A DNA stretch of 40,661 nt from CF-96 sp036269455 (GTDB lineage: Bacteria; Chloroflexota; Dormibacteria; Aeolococcales; Aeolococcaceae). Below, in pieces: positions 40,640 to 40,661 of the stretch. Positions within the stretch are counted from its first letter, which is position 1. Each line of letters opens with the position of its first letter. Below the pieces are notes generated by a model. The model had not been told where the DNA came from. It worked only from the letters and a program-made list of their open reading frames with translations, and made no database searches. The stretch is from positions 1-40,661 of the forward strand of contig DATARS010000111.1 of assembly GCA_036269455.1 (NCBI GenBank), in the 5' to 3' direction. The translations under genes and the position numbers were made by a program.

Positions 40640-40661
40640 TCCGACACACACCTTGCAGGTG

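Overview
The window is very GC-rich (GC-dominated third codon positions, GTG starts common) and gene-dense. It carries almost entirely vertical-looking core genes and shows no insertion sequence, phage, CRISPR or transposase signal. The mix of Actinomycetota-like lipid genes (WS/DGAT, PlsB, HAD-PlsC fusion, FadD15-type ligase, AlkB) with an infC-rpmI-rplT-pheS-pheT-cvpA order, a two-gene glutaminase/NadE arrangement and many apparently leaderless genes suggests a deep-branching high-GC Terrabacterium. Dormibacterota/Chloroflexota-like or Actinomycetota are the best guesses; this is inference, because no rRNA gene is present.

Layout. (1) 1-7564, + strand: a tightly overlapping chain recN(3' part)-scpA-scpB-rlu-cmk-plsC-gpsA-WS/DGAT, linking DNA repair, chromosome condensation and phospholipid synthesis to a storage-lipid acyltransferase. 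(2) 7582-14602: a lipid island with tandem hairpins, an unknown 139-aa protein (-), a monoacylglycerol-lipase-like hydrolase and long-chain acyl-CoA ligase (+), and plsB followed by a HAD-phosphatase/PlsC fusion (-). Together with gpsA, plsC and WS/DGAT this is close to a complete triacylglycerol synthesis and turnover set. (3) 14647-24520, + strand: an eight-gene chain dinG-nitrilase-nadE-rsmI-metG-tatD-rsmA-MFS, with a consensus -10 directly before dinG. (4) 24521-27393: zinc-ribbon protein, tRNA-Val(GAC), a Cys-rich small protein with its own promoter, and a threonyl-tRNA synthetase that lacks the TGS domain. (5) 27390-29340, - strand: an alkane monooxygenase (AlkB)-TetR operon with a sigma-A-like promoter whose spacer holds a palindrome. 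(6) 29393-35503, + strand: infC (probable ATC start) behind an intrinsic terminator that acts as an attenuator, then rpmI-rplT-pheS-pheT-cvpA and an alkyladenine DNA glycosylase. (7) 35478-40597, - strand: response regulator, sensor kinase, SHOCT protein, HlyD/MacA-like adaptor without an ABC partner, and signal peptidase I.

How it works together: GpsA, PlsB and the two PlsC proteins make phosphatidic acid, the HAD domain or an unseen phosphatase may give diacylglycerol, WS/DGAT esterifies acyl-CoA made by the ligase, and the lipase recovers fatty acid. AlkB could feed alkane-derived alcohols and acids into the same pool. The most notable non-coding signals are the infC attenuator with mutually exclusive hairpins, the palindrome in the alkB promoter, and a recurring TANNNT box 7-10 nt before start codons (scpA, lipase, plsB, dinG, thrS) that points to leaderless transcription.
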